Numbered from the stretch's first letter, positions 1 through 7,549 are shown. The stretch: DNA of 13,789 bases from an uncultured Succinivibrio sp. (GCA_900767695.1 CAAGAC010000033.1:1-13789); one strand, 5' to 3'. The notes: generated by a model from the letters alone, not told the origin. Translations and numbers: made by a program.

Positions 1-1103
1 CGGCCATGAAGGAGATCTTCGACAACTGCTGCCTGAGCCTGGAGGCGCCTGATCTGGCGATGTCCGAGCGTCCGGTGCTGGCCTTCACCGAGGCACTGGG
101 GCGGCGCGAGGGCGACTGCCGGGCGTTCATGAGGAGCTATATGGGCAGGGCATCCACGCTGCTGTTCGACGGCACCTCGCTGTTCACCCGCGAGGACGAC
201 TCGCTCGCGCAGAGGGGCTACAACCCCGACCACTCGCTCAACACGCAGGTGAGGCTGCTCTACATGTTCGAGAAGGATTCCCACCGGCCTGTTTTCTACA
301 CGATGCTGCAGGGATCCATGGTTGATCGCGCCGCGTTCATCAACGCCGTCAGGCTGTCAGGCGCGGAGGACTGCATTGCGATCGCCGACAAGGGCTTCTA
401 CTCCAAGCGCAACGTGCACGCCCTCTCCGAGGCGGGGATCAAGTACATCCTGCCGCTCAACTCCAACACCGCGCTGGTCTCCGAGGACTTCTACGCCAGC
501 CTCGATCCAAAGAAGTTCAACAGCGTCTTCGCCTACAAGGGCCGCGCCATCTGGCACATGCGCAGGAAGCTCGAAGGCGACTCCGGGAACTGGCTTTACG
601 TGTTCATGGATCAGGAGCGCAGGAGCGAGGAGACTGGCAGGTACGTGACAAGGGTCCAGCTCGACTACGGCGAGGAGCAGCACGATCCGATGGACGTGGT
701 CAAGGAAACGCGCCGCGGCTACTTCGCCTTCGTCAGCAACCTCGACGAGCCTGCCGCGGAGATCTACTTGTTATACAAGGAAAGATGGGACATCGAGGAG
801 TGCTTTGACTACCTCAGGAACGACGTGGCCCCAGAGGCGTCGCATGCCAGGAACAACGACTGCCTGAAGGGATGGGCGTTCATCAACCACGTGAGCCTGC
901 TGTACTACTACGGCTTGATCAATGCCCTGCATGATGCCAGGCTGGACTCACGCATATCGCCGAAGGACGCGCTGCGCACCGCGAGGAACCTGGTCAAGCG
1001 GATCCCGGCCAAGGGAGGCGCCCCGGTGCTGAGCCCCGTGGATGCCGCCACCGGCAAGCTTTTCGGCGCCCTGGGCATCAAGCTCGACGAAGCGCATGCG
1101 TAA
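1..1103 (+). CDS. IS4/IS1634-type DDE transposase, 5' partial
   Basis: This is the C-terminal 365 residues or more of a cut-and-paste transposase, which would excise and reinsert its own insertion sequence. Numbering from the ATG at base 6, the RNase H-like catalytic triad is visible: Asp55 in LLFDGTSLF, Asp128 in IADKGFYS and Glu264 in YKERWDIEECF. The last one fits the IS4 signature Y-(2)-R-(3)-E-(6)-K/R, with Arg271 at the K position. The frame is open to base 1 without a stop, and family members usually run to about 500-600 residues, so the N-terminal DNA-binding part is most likely lost to the contig edge and the ATG at 6 is probably internal. Short-read contigs often break inside repeated elements like this. 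The gene ends in TAA at 1101-1103. The terminal inverted repeat of the element could not be located downstream. The family-level call is sure; the exact IS group is not. Confidence 0.88.
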   Translation, partial: AMKEIFDNCCLSLEAPDLAMSERPVLAFTEALGRREGDCRAFMRSYMGRASTLLFDGTSLFTREDDSLAQRGYNPDHSLNTQVRLLYMFEKDSHRPVFYTMLQGSMVDRAAFINAVRLSGAEDCIAIADKGFYSKRNVHALSEAGIKYILPLNSNTALVSEDFYASLDPKKFNSVFAYKGRAIWHMRRKLEGDSGNWLYVFMDQERRSEETGRYVTRVQLDYGEEQHDPMDVVKETRRGYFAFVSNLDEPAAEIYLLYKERWDIEECFDYLRNDVAPEASHARNNDCLKGWAFINHVSLLYYYGLINALHDARLDSRISPKDALRTARNLVKRIPAKGGAPVLSPVDAATGKLFGALGIKLDEAHA

Positions 1104-1541
1104 AAAATGACGTTTCAGTGTTCCAAGTAATCGAGAACCTGCTCAGCACGATAATGCCTGGGTGCTCGAATTTGCGCATCCCGCTTCCGAACAGGAACGG
1201 TTATGGCATGAGACCGTGCTAGGACAAGGGTTTCAATGGGCAAAAGTGGCCCGGGTCACCCACAAGGACTACAGTAGCCTCTTTTTTATTTAAAAAAATC
1301 AACAGGCATGGCTGCTGGTTAATTGCATTCATAACTCTTCTCCTCAGCATCCAGCCTGCGTGCGTTTTTGCGCTCATCTTCGTTAAAGTCCTTTCTCAAG
1401 ATACCCCCCCCATCTCAAGACATCCAACTCCTTGATAACAAAGCCTCCAAAACAAAGTGCCTGAAAATCGGAAACGCCGTTTTCATTTTTTTTGCATAGT
1501 TGACGCTCACACAAGGTTGAACAAGGAGCCAAGGAGGAGCA
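1104..1541. other. gene-free AT-richer spacer between transposase and traD
   Basis: No convincing gene lies in these 438 bp. Base composition is clearly more AT-rich than the flanks. Visible items are a near-palindrome GTGGCCCGGGTCAC at 1246-1259, an A/T palindrome (six T, A, then TTT and seven A) at 1282-1298, a run of eight C at 1404-1411 flanked on both sides by TCTCAAGA, and a run of eight T at 1486-1493. The right end of the insertion sequence should lie here, but without the left end in the window its inverted repeat cannot be matched. No promoter with both boxes was found for traD. The strong ribosome-binding site of traD closes the region. Confidence 0.6.
1531..1537 (+). promoter_or_regulatory. 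ribosome-binding site of traD
   Basis: AAGGAGG lies four bases before the ATG at 1542. It is a full anti-16S match and fixes the start of the coupling-protein gene. The hydrophobic N-terminus that follows is what this family shows. Confidence 0.75.
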
Positions 1542-3329
1542 ATGGGCCTGGTTTCAGATCTGATCTTCAAGAGGGAGCGCCCGCTGCGATCGTGCGGCGT
1601 GATCCTCGCCTTCCAATGCGCAGCCGCCGTGGCGGCAGGCTGCACAGTCTCGGGCAGGGCCCTCGCCCTGGCCCTTACCGCTGCGGCGCTCGTGCCATCT
1701 CCTTATGTGAAGGCCGCGCTCTGGGTTATGGCAAGGCGCGGCCTGTCAAGGCCGGAGATCATTGACGCTTCCGCGCTCAAGGGCTTCATCAGGCGCCATC
1801 CTGGGCAGTGCCTTCTCGGCCGCGGGTTCGAGTTCACTCCAAGGCACGCGAGGGCGCTCTCCGAGCTCATGGGCTCCGGCCTCAAGGGCCAGGAGGGGCG
1901 CGGCCACGGCTCGCGCGACATCCACGCCCTGAGCGCCCGCAACAAGGCGCTCATCAGCGTGCCGGTGCGAGATCTGCGCTCGCACACGCTGATCTTCGGG
2001 ACAACGGGCGCGGGCAAGACCAGGCTCTTCGACCTGCTCATCTCGCAGGCGGAGCTCAGGGGCGAGTGCGTCATCGTGCTCGATCCCAAGGGCGATCGCG
2101 ATCTCAAGGAGCGCGTCGCCGCTGCCGCCGCCTCATGCGGCAGGGAGGGCGAGCTCTTCAGCGTCGATCTTGCGGATCCGGACGGAGGCTGCGGCTGGGA
2201 TCTGCTCGGAAGCTGGACCAGGCCATCCGAGATAGGCGATCGCCTAAGCTCGCTGCTTCCCTCATCAGGCGGGGCATCCTCATTCAAGGCCTACGCCAAC
2301 ACCGCGATCACGGTCGCCGTGACCGCGCTCATGATGCAGGGCAGAAAGCCCGAGCTTCCCGCAATCCGCGACGCGCTGGGAGATCTCGCTGTGGCGCAGG
2401 ATGCCGTCAGGCAGAGGATCGAGGGCCTGCTCGCCGATCTCAAGGCGCCGGACGCCGACGCATACTACGCCCGCCTTGGCGAGAAGAAGCCGCCCTCGCC
2501 CCAGGCGCTGCGATCGTTCTTTTCCTACCTCGTGGACAAGGGCTACGCCAGGCCGGATCCCGACATGGAGCTGCTCTTCACGGTCACAAGCCTCGACCGC
2601 GGCTACTACCAGAAGATCAGCGCCGGGGCGCTGCCGCTTCTAAACACGCTCTGCCAGAAGGCCTTCAGGCCCCTGTTCTGCCGCGAAAGGGGCAGGATGG
2701 GCTTTGGCAGGATCATAAGGCAGGGCGGGATCCTCATGGCCTCGCTGCGCTCCCTCATCGACTCCTCCTCAGGAGGCAGCATCGGCAAGCTCATGCTCGC
2801 CGATCTAGCCTCCTCGGCAGGCTACAGCTACGCAAGGGGCGACGACGGGGCGGGGCGCGGCGTGAGCGTCTTCATCGACGAGGCCTCCGAGCTTGCCTGC
2901 GAGGGCCTCGTGCAGCTTCTAAACAAGTCCCGCGGCGCGGGCTTTGCCGTGACCGCGGCGACGCAGACCATTGCCGACCTGGAGTCCCGAGGCGGAGGCA
3001 GGCCCCAGGCCATGCAGATAGTGGGCAACTGCAACACCCTCATCTCGATGAGGATCACCGACGCCGAGACCGCCAATGCCGTGACCTCGTCCCTTGCCTC
3101 GACCAGGGAGTTCCAGCGCTCGATAAGCGTGGGCTCCCCATCAGGCGCCGCAGGCGAGGGTGTGACCAAGGGCGCGTCCATGGCCGCGGCGCCGCTCTTC
3201 CCGCCCTCGGCGCTCACCGCACTGCCAGACTTCGAGTACGTCGCGCGCCTTGCTGACGGCAGGTTCGTGAAGGGCAGGATCCCGCTGGTTTCATCAGGCG
3301 CCAGGGAAGGCGCGGGGAGGTCCAGATGA
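1542..3329 (+). CDS. traD: TraD/VirD4-type conjugative coupling ATPase (SXT/PFGI-1 ICE class)
   Basis: Type IV coupling proteins are inner-membrane hexameric ATPases that link the relaxase-DNA complex to the mating channel. The 595-residue protein starts with two hydrophobic segments (about residues 18-34 and 38-64), followed by a cytoplasmic ATPase domain. Walker A is GTTGAGKT (153-160), the VirD4-like motif is VLDPKGD (179-185), Walker B is VSVFIDE (441-447), and a sensor-like TAATQT follows at 471-476. Size and motif spacing fit the TraD of integrative conjugative elements such as SXT or the PFGI-1 class. The DUF4400-like gene directly behind it, overlapping in an ATGA, is the neighbour seen in those elements. 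The relaxase gene normally found upstream is absent; a transposase fragment and a gene-free spacer lie there instead. All ATPase motifs are intact, so the gene is not visibly decayed. The family is sure; the claim that it sits in an ICE remnant is inference. Confidence 0.9.
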   Translation: MGLVSDLIFKRERPLRSCGVILAFQCAAAVAAGCTVSGRALALALTAAALVPSPYVKAALWVMARRGLSRPEIIDASALKGFIRRHPGQCLLGRGFEFTPRHARALSELMGSGLKGQEGRGHGSRDIHALSARNKALISVPVRDLRSHTLIFGTTGAGKTRLFDLLISQAELRGECVIVLDPKGDRDLKERVAAAAASCGREGELFSVDLADPDGGCGWDLLGSWTRPSEIGDRLSSLLPSSGGASSFKAYANTAITVAVTALMMQGRKPELPAIRDALGDLAVAQDAVRQRIEGLLADLKAPDADAYYARLGEKKPPSPQALRSFFSYLVDKGYARPDPDMELLFTVTSLDRGYYQKISAGALPLLNTLCQKAFRPLFCRERGRMGFGRIIRQGGILMASLRSLIDSSSGGSIGKLMLADLASSAGYSYARGDDGAGRGVSVFIDEASELACEGLVQLLNKSRGAGFAVTAATQTIADLESRGGGRPQAMQIVGNCNTLISMRITDAETANAVTSSLASTREFQRSISVGSPSGAAGEGVTKGASMAAAPLFPPSALTALPDFEYVARLADGRFVKGRIPLVSSGAREGAGRSR

Positions 3330-3859
3330 TCGCGCTTTTCAGGAGGTTCTTCTGCCTTGCCTTGCTGATGACGGTGCTTGCGCTGGTGCCCTCATACGAG
3401 GGCGGGAGCCTATCCCTTGCCGAGGCACGGGAGGGCTTCCTGTTCTTTGGAGGGGATCGGGGCGCGATGGACGTCGCGCAGTCGGCCGTGATGGCGGCCA
3501 TAAGCCGCGGGAGGGCAGACGCCTTCATGGAGTCGCTCGGCCTTCTGCGGATCTGGGATCTCGCGGTGCTGCGCCTGGCCCTGGCCTTCCACGCCTTCGG
3601 GATGGCGCTGCCGTTTCTTGCCGCAGCCTCGTGGCTTGGCTTCAGGCAGCTTGCGCAATCCAGGATCCGCGCGATGTCGGGAACCTCGGATCTGCGCTTC
3701 ATCCTCGCAAAGGCAAGAACGCTGTGCCTGTGGGCCCTTGCCTTCCTCCTCATTGAGGACTCGTTTCCCTCGGGTCCTTTCGTGGGAGCTCTTGCGCTTG
3801 CCCTCGCGATAGTCATCCCGGGCGCCGCGTCGGCCGCCTTCGCCTCAGGCAGGCCCTAG
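3326..3859 (+). CDS. DUF4400-like ICE membrane protein (PFL_4697-type), next to traD
   Basis: A 177-residue membrane protein whose ATG overlaps the traD stop codon (ATGA, 3326-3329), which implies translational coupling. Hydrophobic segments lie at about residues 7-22, 81-107, 131-145 and 148-170. Between the first two is a soluble stretch of about 55 residues, likely on one face of the membrane. Size, topology and position directly after TraD match the DUF4400 / integrating-conjugative-element membrane protein family of SXT- and PFGI-1-type elements, whose molecular role is not established. The assignment rests more on position and topology than on a diagnostic motif. The gene stops at 3857-3859, only four bases from the stop codon of the convergent yjjB gene, so there is no room for a terminator between them. 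Confidence 0.72.
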   Translation: MIALFRRFFCLALLMTVLALVPSYEGGSLSLAEAREGFLFFGGDRGAMDVAQSAVMAAISRGRADAFMESLGLLRIWDLAVLRLALAFHAFGMALPFLAAASWLGFRQLAQSRIRAMSGTSDLRFILAKARTLCLWALAFLLIEDSFPSGPFVGALALALAIVIPGAASAAFASGRP

Positions 3860-3863
3860 CCCC

Positions 3864-4346
3864 TCACACCCCGATCCTGCGGTAGCGGTAGAAGAAGAGC
3901 GGCGGGATGGCGATGCCCAGGCACATCGAAAGCAGGATCGCGAAGCAGCGCATCCCGTGGTGCATGATGAGGTAGGCGTTCTGCGCAATGAGATCCGCCG
4001 GGGCGTCGATGATCCCGTAAAGCGACATCAGGCAGGTGTAGGCGTCCATGCCCGGCACTATGGGGATGATCGAGGCCACGGTGAACACCGGACGCGGGAC
4101 GCGGAGCCTCGGGGCCTGGTAGATGAAGTACATCGAGCACAGGCAGCAGGCCATGAAGGTCGCGACTGCTACCTCGACCCCAAGGCCGCTGTAGAGGAGC
4201 GTCCTCGCAACGCGGGTCATCATCCCGCCCAGGGCCACGTAGCGCAGGTACCTCGACGGCACCGAGAAGAGCATGGCGAAGGCCACGGCGATGAATCCGG
4301 CACTCGCGCCCTCAAGGCATGCGCGCAGCAAAAGTGCGTCAGGCAT
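3864..4346 (-). CDS. yjjB: YjjB, ThrE_2-family subunit of a dicarboxylate exporter
   Basis: This 160-residue integral membrane protein is the small subunit of the split ThrE-type exporter. Almost the whole chain is hydrophobic, with about five segments. The stretch VFTVASIIPIVPGMDAYT closely matches the conserved segment of E. coli YjjB, and the length is almost the same (157 in E. coli). In E. coli, YjjP and YjjB together have been reported to export succinate; other split ThrE pairs move threonine or serine. The ATG follows the yjjP stop directly with no spacing (TAG-ATG), so translation is likely coupled and the two subunits would be made in equal amounts. The gene converges with the DUF4400 gene across a 4-bp gap. 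The family is sure; the substrate is inferred from the E. coli pair. Confidence 0.9.
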   Translation of the reverse strand: MPDALLLRACLEGASAGFIAVAFAMLFSVPSRYLRYVALGGMMTRVARTLLYSGLGVEVAVATFMACCLCSMYFIYQAPRLRVPRPVFTVASIIPIVPGMDAYTCLMSLYGIIDAPADLIAQNAYLIMHHGMRCFAILLSMCLGIAIPPLFFYRYRRIGV

Positions 4347-5138
4347 CTATATGGCCCCCATGAACCAGAACGCGCCCAGAAGCCCGATGGCGGCGGCCAT
4401 GGTCAGCACCACCGAGTGCATGAGCCTGAAGGCCCCGGTCTCCAGGTAGCCCTTGAACACGTCGAGAAAGCCGTTCATGTAGGGGTAGCCCGGCACCAGC
4501 AGCAGCGTGGTCGCCATGATCGCAAGCCTCATCTCATCCCCGTCGCAGCCTATGGCGTAGCGCGAGACGAGCATCGTGGTCGTGCACCCCATGAAGGCCG
4601 CTGCGATGAAGGCAAACGCCGCGAGGAAGCCCTGCCTTATGAGGCAGAACCTCACCGCCATCAGCACGAGCCCGCCAATGAGCGCGGCAAGACAGACCTT
4701 CAAGTCGCCGCCGTTTAAATAGGCAAAGCACAGCCCGGCCGCCGCCTCGATGAAGCACAGCGCGGCGCTGTTGTAGCGGAACGAGGAGACCGCCTCTACC
4801 TTCTCCTTAAGCTCGCCTAGCCCCGACATGCGCCCGCCAAGGAAGCTGCTGCACAAAAGCGAGATCTCCGAGACATTCGACATGTTGATCCCGAAGTTCT
4901 GGATCTTGCGCTGGGCGCAGGCCTTGAACTGGCCTTTTGACACCTCAAGCCAGATTATGGAGCGCGTCAGTATGATCTCGGGCGGGTTCAGGCGCAGGTG
5001 GGAGCAGATCCTCTCCAGCGTCTGCATCACGAGCCTGGTCTCGGCTCCCGAGACGGCAAGCTTCCAGCCGATGAGGCAGAGCACGTCCGCCTCGCGGCGC
5101 AGCAGGCTCTGGCGTTGCCTTGGCGCATTAGGGCACAT
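4347..5138 (-). CDS. yjjP: YjjP, ThrE-family (DUF1212) subunit of a dicarboxylate exporter
   Basis: This is the large subunit of the YjjPB exporter, 263 residues from the chosen start (256 in E. coli). The N-terminal ~120 residues form the cytoplasmic DUF1212 region, with the family landmarks SGAET (near the N-terminus) and GINMSNVSEI. The C-terminal half carries about five membrane segments and the hallmark LVPGYPYMNGFLDVFKG. The ATG at 5138 was preferred over an in-frame GTG at 5174. It gives the usual family N-terminus, has GGGAG ten bases upstream, and does not overlap the preceding secreted-protein gene, whose stop lies 20 bases before it. With yjjB directly behind it, the two proteins should form one inner-membrane transporter. 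Succinate is the likely substrate by analogy with E. coli. Confidence 0.9.
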   Translation of the reverse strand: MCPNAPRQRQSLLRREADVLCLIGWKLAVSGAETRLVMQTLERICSHLRLNPPEIILTRSIIWLEVSKGQFKACAQRKIQNFGINMSNVSEISLLCSSFLGGRMSGLGELKEKVEAVSSFRYNSAALCFIEAAAGLCFAYLNGGDLKVCLAALIGGLVLMAVRFCLIRQGFLAAFAFIAAAFMGCTTTMLVSRYAIGCDGDEMRLAIMATTLLLVPGYPYMNGFLDVFKGYLETGAFRLMHSVVLTMAAAIGLLGAFWFMGAI

Positions 5139-5158
5139 CTGGAACTTTCTCCCAGGCC

Positions 5159-5404
5159 TTAGTAGAACACGCACTCGCCGTCATCGACGCGGCTGCGGCC
5201 GCTGACCACCTCCTGGGCGTAGACGTGCTCCTCGGTGGTGCCGTCCTTGTGCTTGATGAGGATGAAGTTCGGGCAGGAGGGCCTGGCGTGGTGGACGAGC
5301 TCGCCGTCGGGAGCGCTGGTGTACGCAGCCTCCATGGTCGCGCTTGCCTCAAATGAAATGGCCGCCATGGCCGCAATCAGGGATGCCTGCATGAGCTTGT
5401 TCAT
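5159..5404 (-). CDS. small secreted two-cysteine protein of unknown function
   Basis: No family is recognised. The 81-residue product begins MNKLMQASLIAAMAA and has a clear Sec signal peptide, with a likely cleavage after ASA at residue 22, leaving a mature peptide of about 59 residues. That peptide has exactly two cysteines (Cys44 and Cys78), which could form one disulfide in the periplasm, and a polar middle (HKDGTTEEHVY). An upstream in-frame ATG at 5470 was rejected because GGAGG lies five bases before the ATG at 5404 and the signal peptide starts there. The gene is the first of a minus-strand operon with yjjP (20-bp gap) and yjjB. That suggests either an accessory role with the exporter or an unrelated envelope role. 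Signal peptide and reading frame are clear; function is open. Confidence 0.72.
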   Translation of the reverse strand: MNKLMQASLIAAMAAISFEASATMEAAYTSAPDGELVHHARPSCPNFILIKHKDGTTEEHVYAQEVVSGRSRVDDGECVFY

Positions 5405-5540
5405 CTTTGCCTCCAGCAAAATCTTCAGTCCAAGGGGGAGGGCGCCTTGCCATCCCCATCTGCAAGCCAAAGTTTAAATATGCCGGGGATCACAGTTTTA
5501 CGGCTGCCCGGAATATCGGGATCCTAGATTTGCCAAGCAA

Positions 5541-5570
5541 TTGCAATAGATGGGCCATGTCAGGTAAAAT
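5541..5570 (+). promoter_or_regulatory. candidate sigma-70 promoter of the transposase-like gene
   Basis: TTGCAA (5541-5546) and TAAAAT (5565-5570) are separated by 18 bases and match the sigma-70 boxes at four and five of six positions. The start of transcription would be near 5577, about 115 bases before the ATG at 5692. This is a plausible promoter seen only by eye. Confidence 0.4.
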
Positions 5571-5677
5571 TTAGCAATATCAATTCAATGACAAAGCATC
5601 TATCAAAACCGCGCCACGCTTGAAATAGGATCCTGTGCATCTGGCTGAGCCACGGCGCATCTATGGAAATGCAAGGC

Positions 5678-5684
5678 AGGGGAG
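5678..5684 (+). promoter_or_regulatory. ribosome-binding site deciding the start at 5692
   Basis: AGGGGAG lies seven bases before ATG 5692. The alternative in-frame GTG at 5635 has no such element, so the later start was chosen. Confidence 0.65.
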
Positions 5685-5691
5685 TTTTTCG

Positions 5692-7509
5692 ATGAGGGAG
5701 AAGGGGCCCGAGCTTGAGCCGCTGCTGGCGCTTCGCAGCGGCAGGTTCTACTACCTGTGCACCTACGTCAACGCGTGGGATCCGGAGCGCAAGCGCTCCT
5801 ACCGCAAGAACACCACCTCAGTCGGCAAGATCACGACAGGCCGCCGCGACGGCCCGGTAGAGTGGAAGGACGCCTACATCGAGCGCCACCCCGAGCTCGC
5901 CTCCTACTCCTGCACAAGGAGCAAGGACGGCACGCTCTCCTTCACCCCGGTAGGCGAGAGCCTCGATCTTGGGGACGCGCTGAGTCCGAGCCTCTCGCTT
6001 GGCGCGACCTGGACGCTCTGCTCGGTGCTCAACAGGACCCCGTTCATGAGCGCGCTCGAGGCGGTGTTCAGCAAGTACGCCGACTGGCGCAAGATCCTCT
6101 CGCTGGCCTTTTTCATGAACATGAGCTCCGAGCGGGTGCTCCAGAGGATCAGCTCCTTCTCAAAGCAGACCTACCTGCCCTGGAACCGCGTCTTAAGCCC
6201 CGACGACGTGATGAGGCTGATGTCGCGCATCACCCCCGCGCGCATCGCGCTCTTCATGAACACGGTCGCCGAGTCGGCGACCCCGGGCACGCGCTGCCTC
6301 ATCTACTGTTCAAGCTCGGTCTACCGACGCCACACCTCCTTCTCCTGGACCGCGCACAGCCGCTCTGACTGCGCCCCCGAGCACGGCGGCAACTCGCTCA
6401 CCGTCGTGAGGATGAGCGACGGCATGCCGCTTTGCTACTTCATCTCAGGTGGCGACAAGTTCGGAAGCCTCGAGGCGATCAGGGCGCTTACTGTCAGGCT
6501 CACGAGGCACGATCTTCTAAAGGACTCGATCTTCGTGGGAGACCGCGGCTACGCCTCGGTCTTCCAGATCTCGGAGTACCTGAGAAAGGGAGTGAACTTC
6601 CTCGTGACCCCGAGGATGCACCACGGGATCTTCGGAAGCTTTCTAAGAAAGCTCACGCCCAGGCTCTTCGCGCTTGAGAACTACCGCCCGGCCATAGGCT
6701 GCTCGGCGACTGCGACCAGGATCCCCTGGAGCTACCACGTCGTCGAGGACGGGCGCTCGAAGAGGCGCGGCGCGAAACTCTGGCTTCACGTGTTCTTCGA
6801 CGAGGACGTCTACAACCGCGGGCGCGAGAGGCTCAAGCGCGGCATCGGCCTCGTCTACGAGAGCCTCGGCCGCGGCGAGGTCCTGAACGAGGATCTCGAG
6901 GACATCAGGCAGCGCTACATGAGGGTCGGGCAGAAGTCCGGCAGCCTCGAGGTCGACGAGGACGCGGTGAAGACCGCGCTTGCAAGGCGCAGCGTGAGGG
7001 TGCTGCTCTCGGACGTGATAAGCGATCCGGTGGAGGCCTTCTGCGACTACTTTGACCGAAACGAGATCTGGGCGGGGTTCCGCAGCTGCTCGGAGCGCTT
7101 CACCTCTGGAAGCATCATCGACTCGGAGGAGTCGGGATCGGACTCATGCTACTTCATCGAGTTCGTGGCGCTGGCTGCGGGACTGATGCTGAGGAAGCGC
7201 CTGCAGCTTGCCCAGAAGGCGATGTCCGGGCTTCCCTACAACTGCGACGACGTAATCCTGCAGATCCTCTCTGGGATCTCCGTCACCGGACACAGCGGCG
7301 GGCACGTCACGCTCAGCGAGATCCCCGACAAGGTGCAGAAGATGCTAGGCCTCATCGGGGTGCAGATGCCGCAGGGCGAGCTGCCGATGCTCGAGGGCGA
7401 GACCCGCGCCGCCTCGCTTGCCGAGAGGCAGGACTACGAGGATCTCATCAAGGCAGAGCGCGGCTCAAGGCCGAGCCGCGAGGAGCAGGTCCTGAGCCAG
7501 CTGCTCTGA
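5692..7509 (+). CDS. transposase-fold (IS1634/IS4-like) protein with replaced catalytic residues
   Basis: A 605-residue protein with the layout of IS1634/IS4-type transposases. It has an N-terminal region with Arg/Lys-rich YRKNTTSVGKI (about residues 37-47), then an RNase H-like core, then a C-terminal tail. The second catalytic Asp is present (Asp284 in FVGDRGYAS). At the first Asp position the protein has LIYCSSS (Cys206) where D-x-T/S is expected. At the third, the Y-(2)-R-(3)-E pattern reads YFDRNEIW, so Trp460 stands where the catalytic Glu should be, and Ser467 where Lys/Arg should be. By this reading two of three metal-binding acids are missing and the protein should not catalyse DDE transposition. 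The frame is complete, without stops or shifts, and has a good ribosome-binding site. It is either a silent insertion-sequence copy, a member of an active-site-variant family, or a protein retained for DNA binding. Family certainty is good; loss of activity is inferred from manual alignment. Confidence 0.75.
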   Translation: MREKGPELEPLLALRSGRFYYLCTYVNAWDPERKRSYRKNTTSVGKITTGRRDGPVEWKDAYIERHPELASYSCTRSKDGTLSFTPVGESLDLGDALSPSLSLGATWTLCSVLNRTPFMSALEAVFSKYADWRKILSLAFFMNMSSERVLQRISSFSKQTYLPWNRVLSPDDVMRLMSRITPARIALFMNTVAESATPGTRCLIYCSSSVYRRHTSFSWTAHSRSDCAPEHGGNSLTVVRMSDGMPLCYFISGGDKFGSLEAIRALTVRLTRHDLLKDSIFVGDRGYASVFQISEYLRKGVNFLVTPRMHHGIFGSFLRKLTPRLFALENYRPAIGCSATATRIPWSYHVVEDGRSKRRGAKLWLHVFFDEDVYNRGRERLKRGIGLVYESLGRGEVLNEDLEDIRQRYMRVGQKSGSLEVDEDAVKTALARRSVRVLLSDVISDPVEAFCDYFDRNEIWAGFRSCSERFTSGSIIDSEESGSDSCYFIEFVALAAGLMLRKRLQLAQKAMSGLPYNCDDVILQILSGISVTGHSGGHVTLSEIPDKVQKMLGLIGVQMPQGELPMLEGETRAASLAERQDYEDLIKAERGSRPSREEQVLSQLL

Positions 7510-7549
7510 GAAGTAGCATCAATCGCAGAGACCATCGGGAAGATGGGGA

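Larger units (their letters stand above)
5405..5691. other. divergent intergenic region
   Basis: This 287-bp AT-richer region separates the minus-strand secreted-protein/yjjPB operon from the plus-strand transposase-like gene. A candidate plus-strand promoter lies at 5541-5570. For the minus-strand operon only a weak TATTTA-like -10 (around 5475-5480) was seen, with no matching -35. No inverted repeats matching the region behind the transposase-like gene were found, so insertion-sequence ends could not be defined. Confidence 0.45.

Noticed and set aside
1282..1298. A/T palindrome as a terminator of the transposase
   Set aside because: The stem would be only A-T pairs without a GC core, too weak for an intrinsic terminator.
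1808..3256. 482-codon open frame overlapping traD on the same strand
   Set aside because: It is an Arg/Gly/Ala-rich out-of-frame reading of a GC-rich gene without domains or a ribosome-binding site, while traD itself carries all ATPase motifs.
5139..5174. GTG start extending yjjP
   Set aside because: It would overlap the preceding gene, lacks a ribosome-binding site and adds residues that the family does not have.
5490..5494. Possible second CRP site upstream of the secreted-protein gene
   Set aside because: Only one half-site (TGTGA on the minus strand) is present; the partner half does not match.
5635..5691. GTG start for the transposase-like protein
   Set aside because: There is no ribosome-binding site before it, while AGGGGAG precedes the ATG at 5692.
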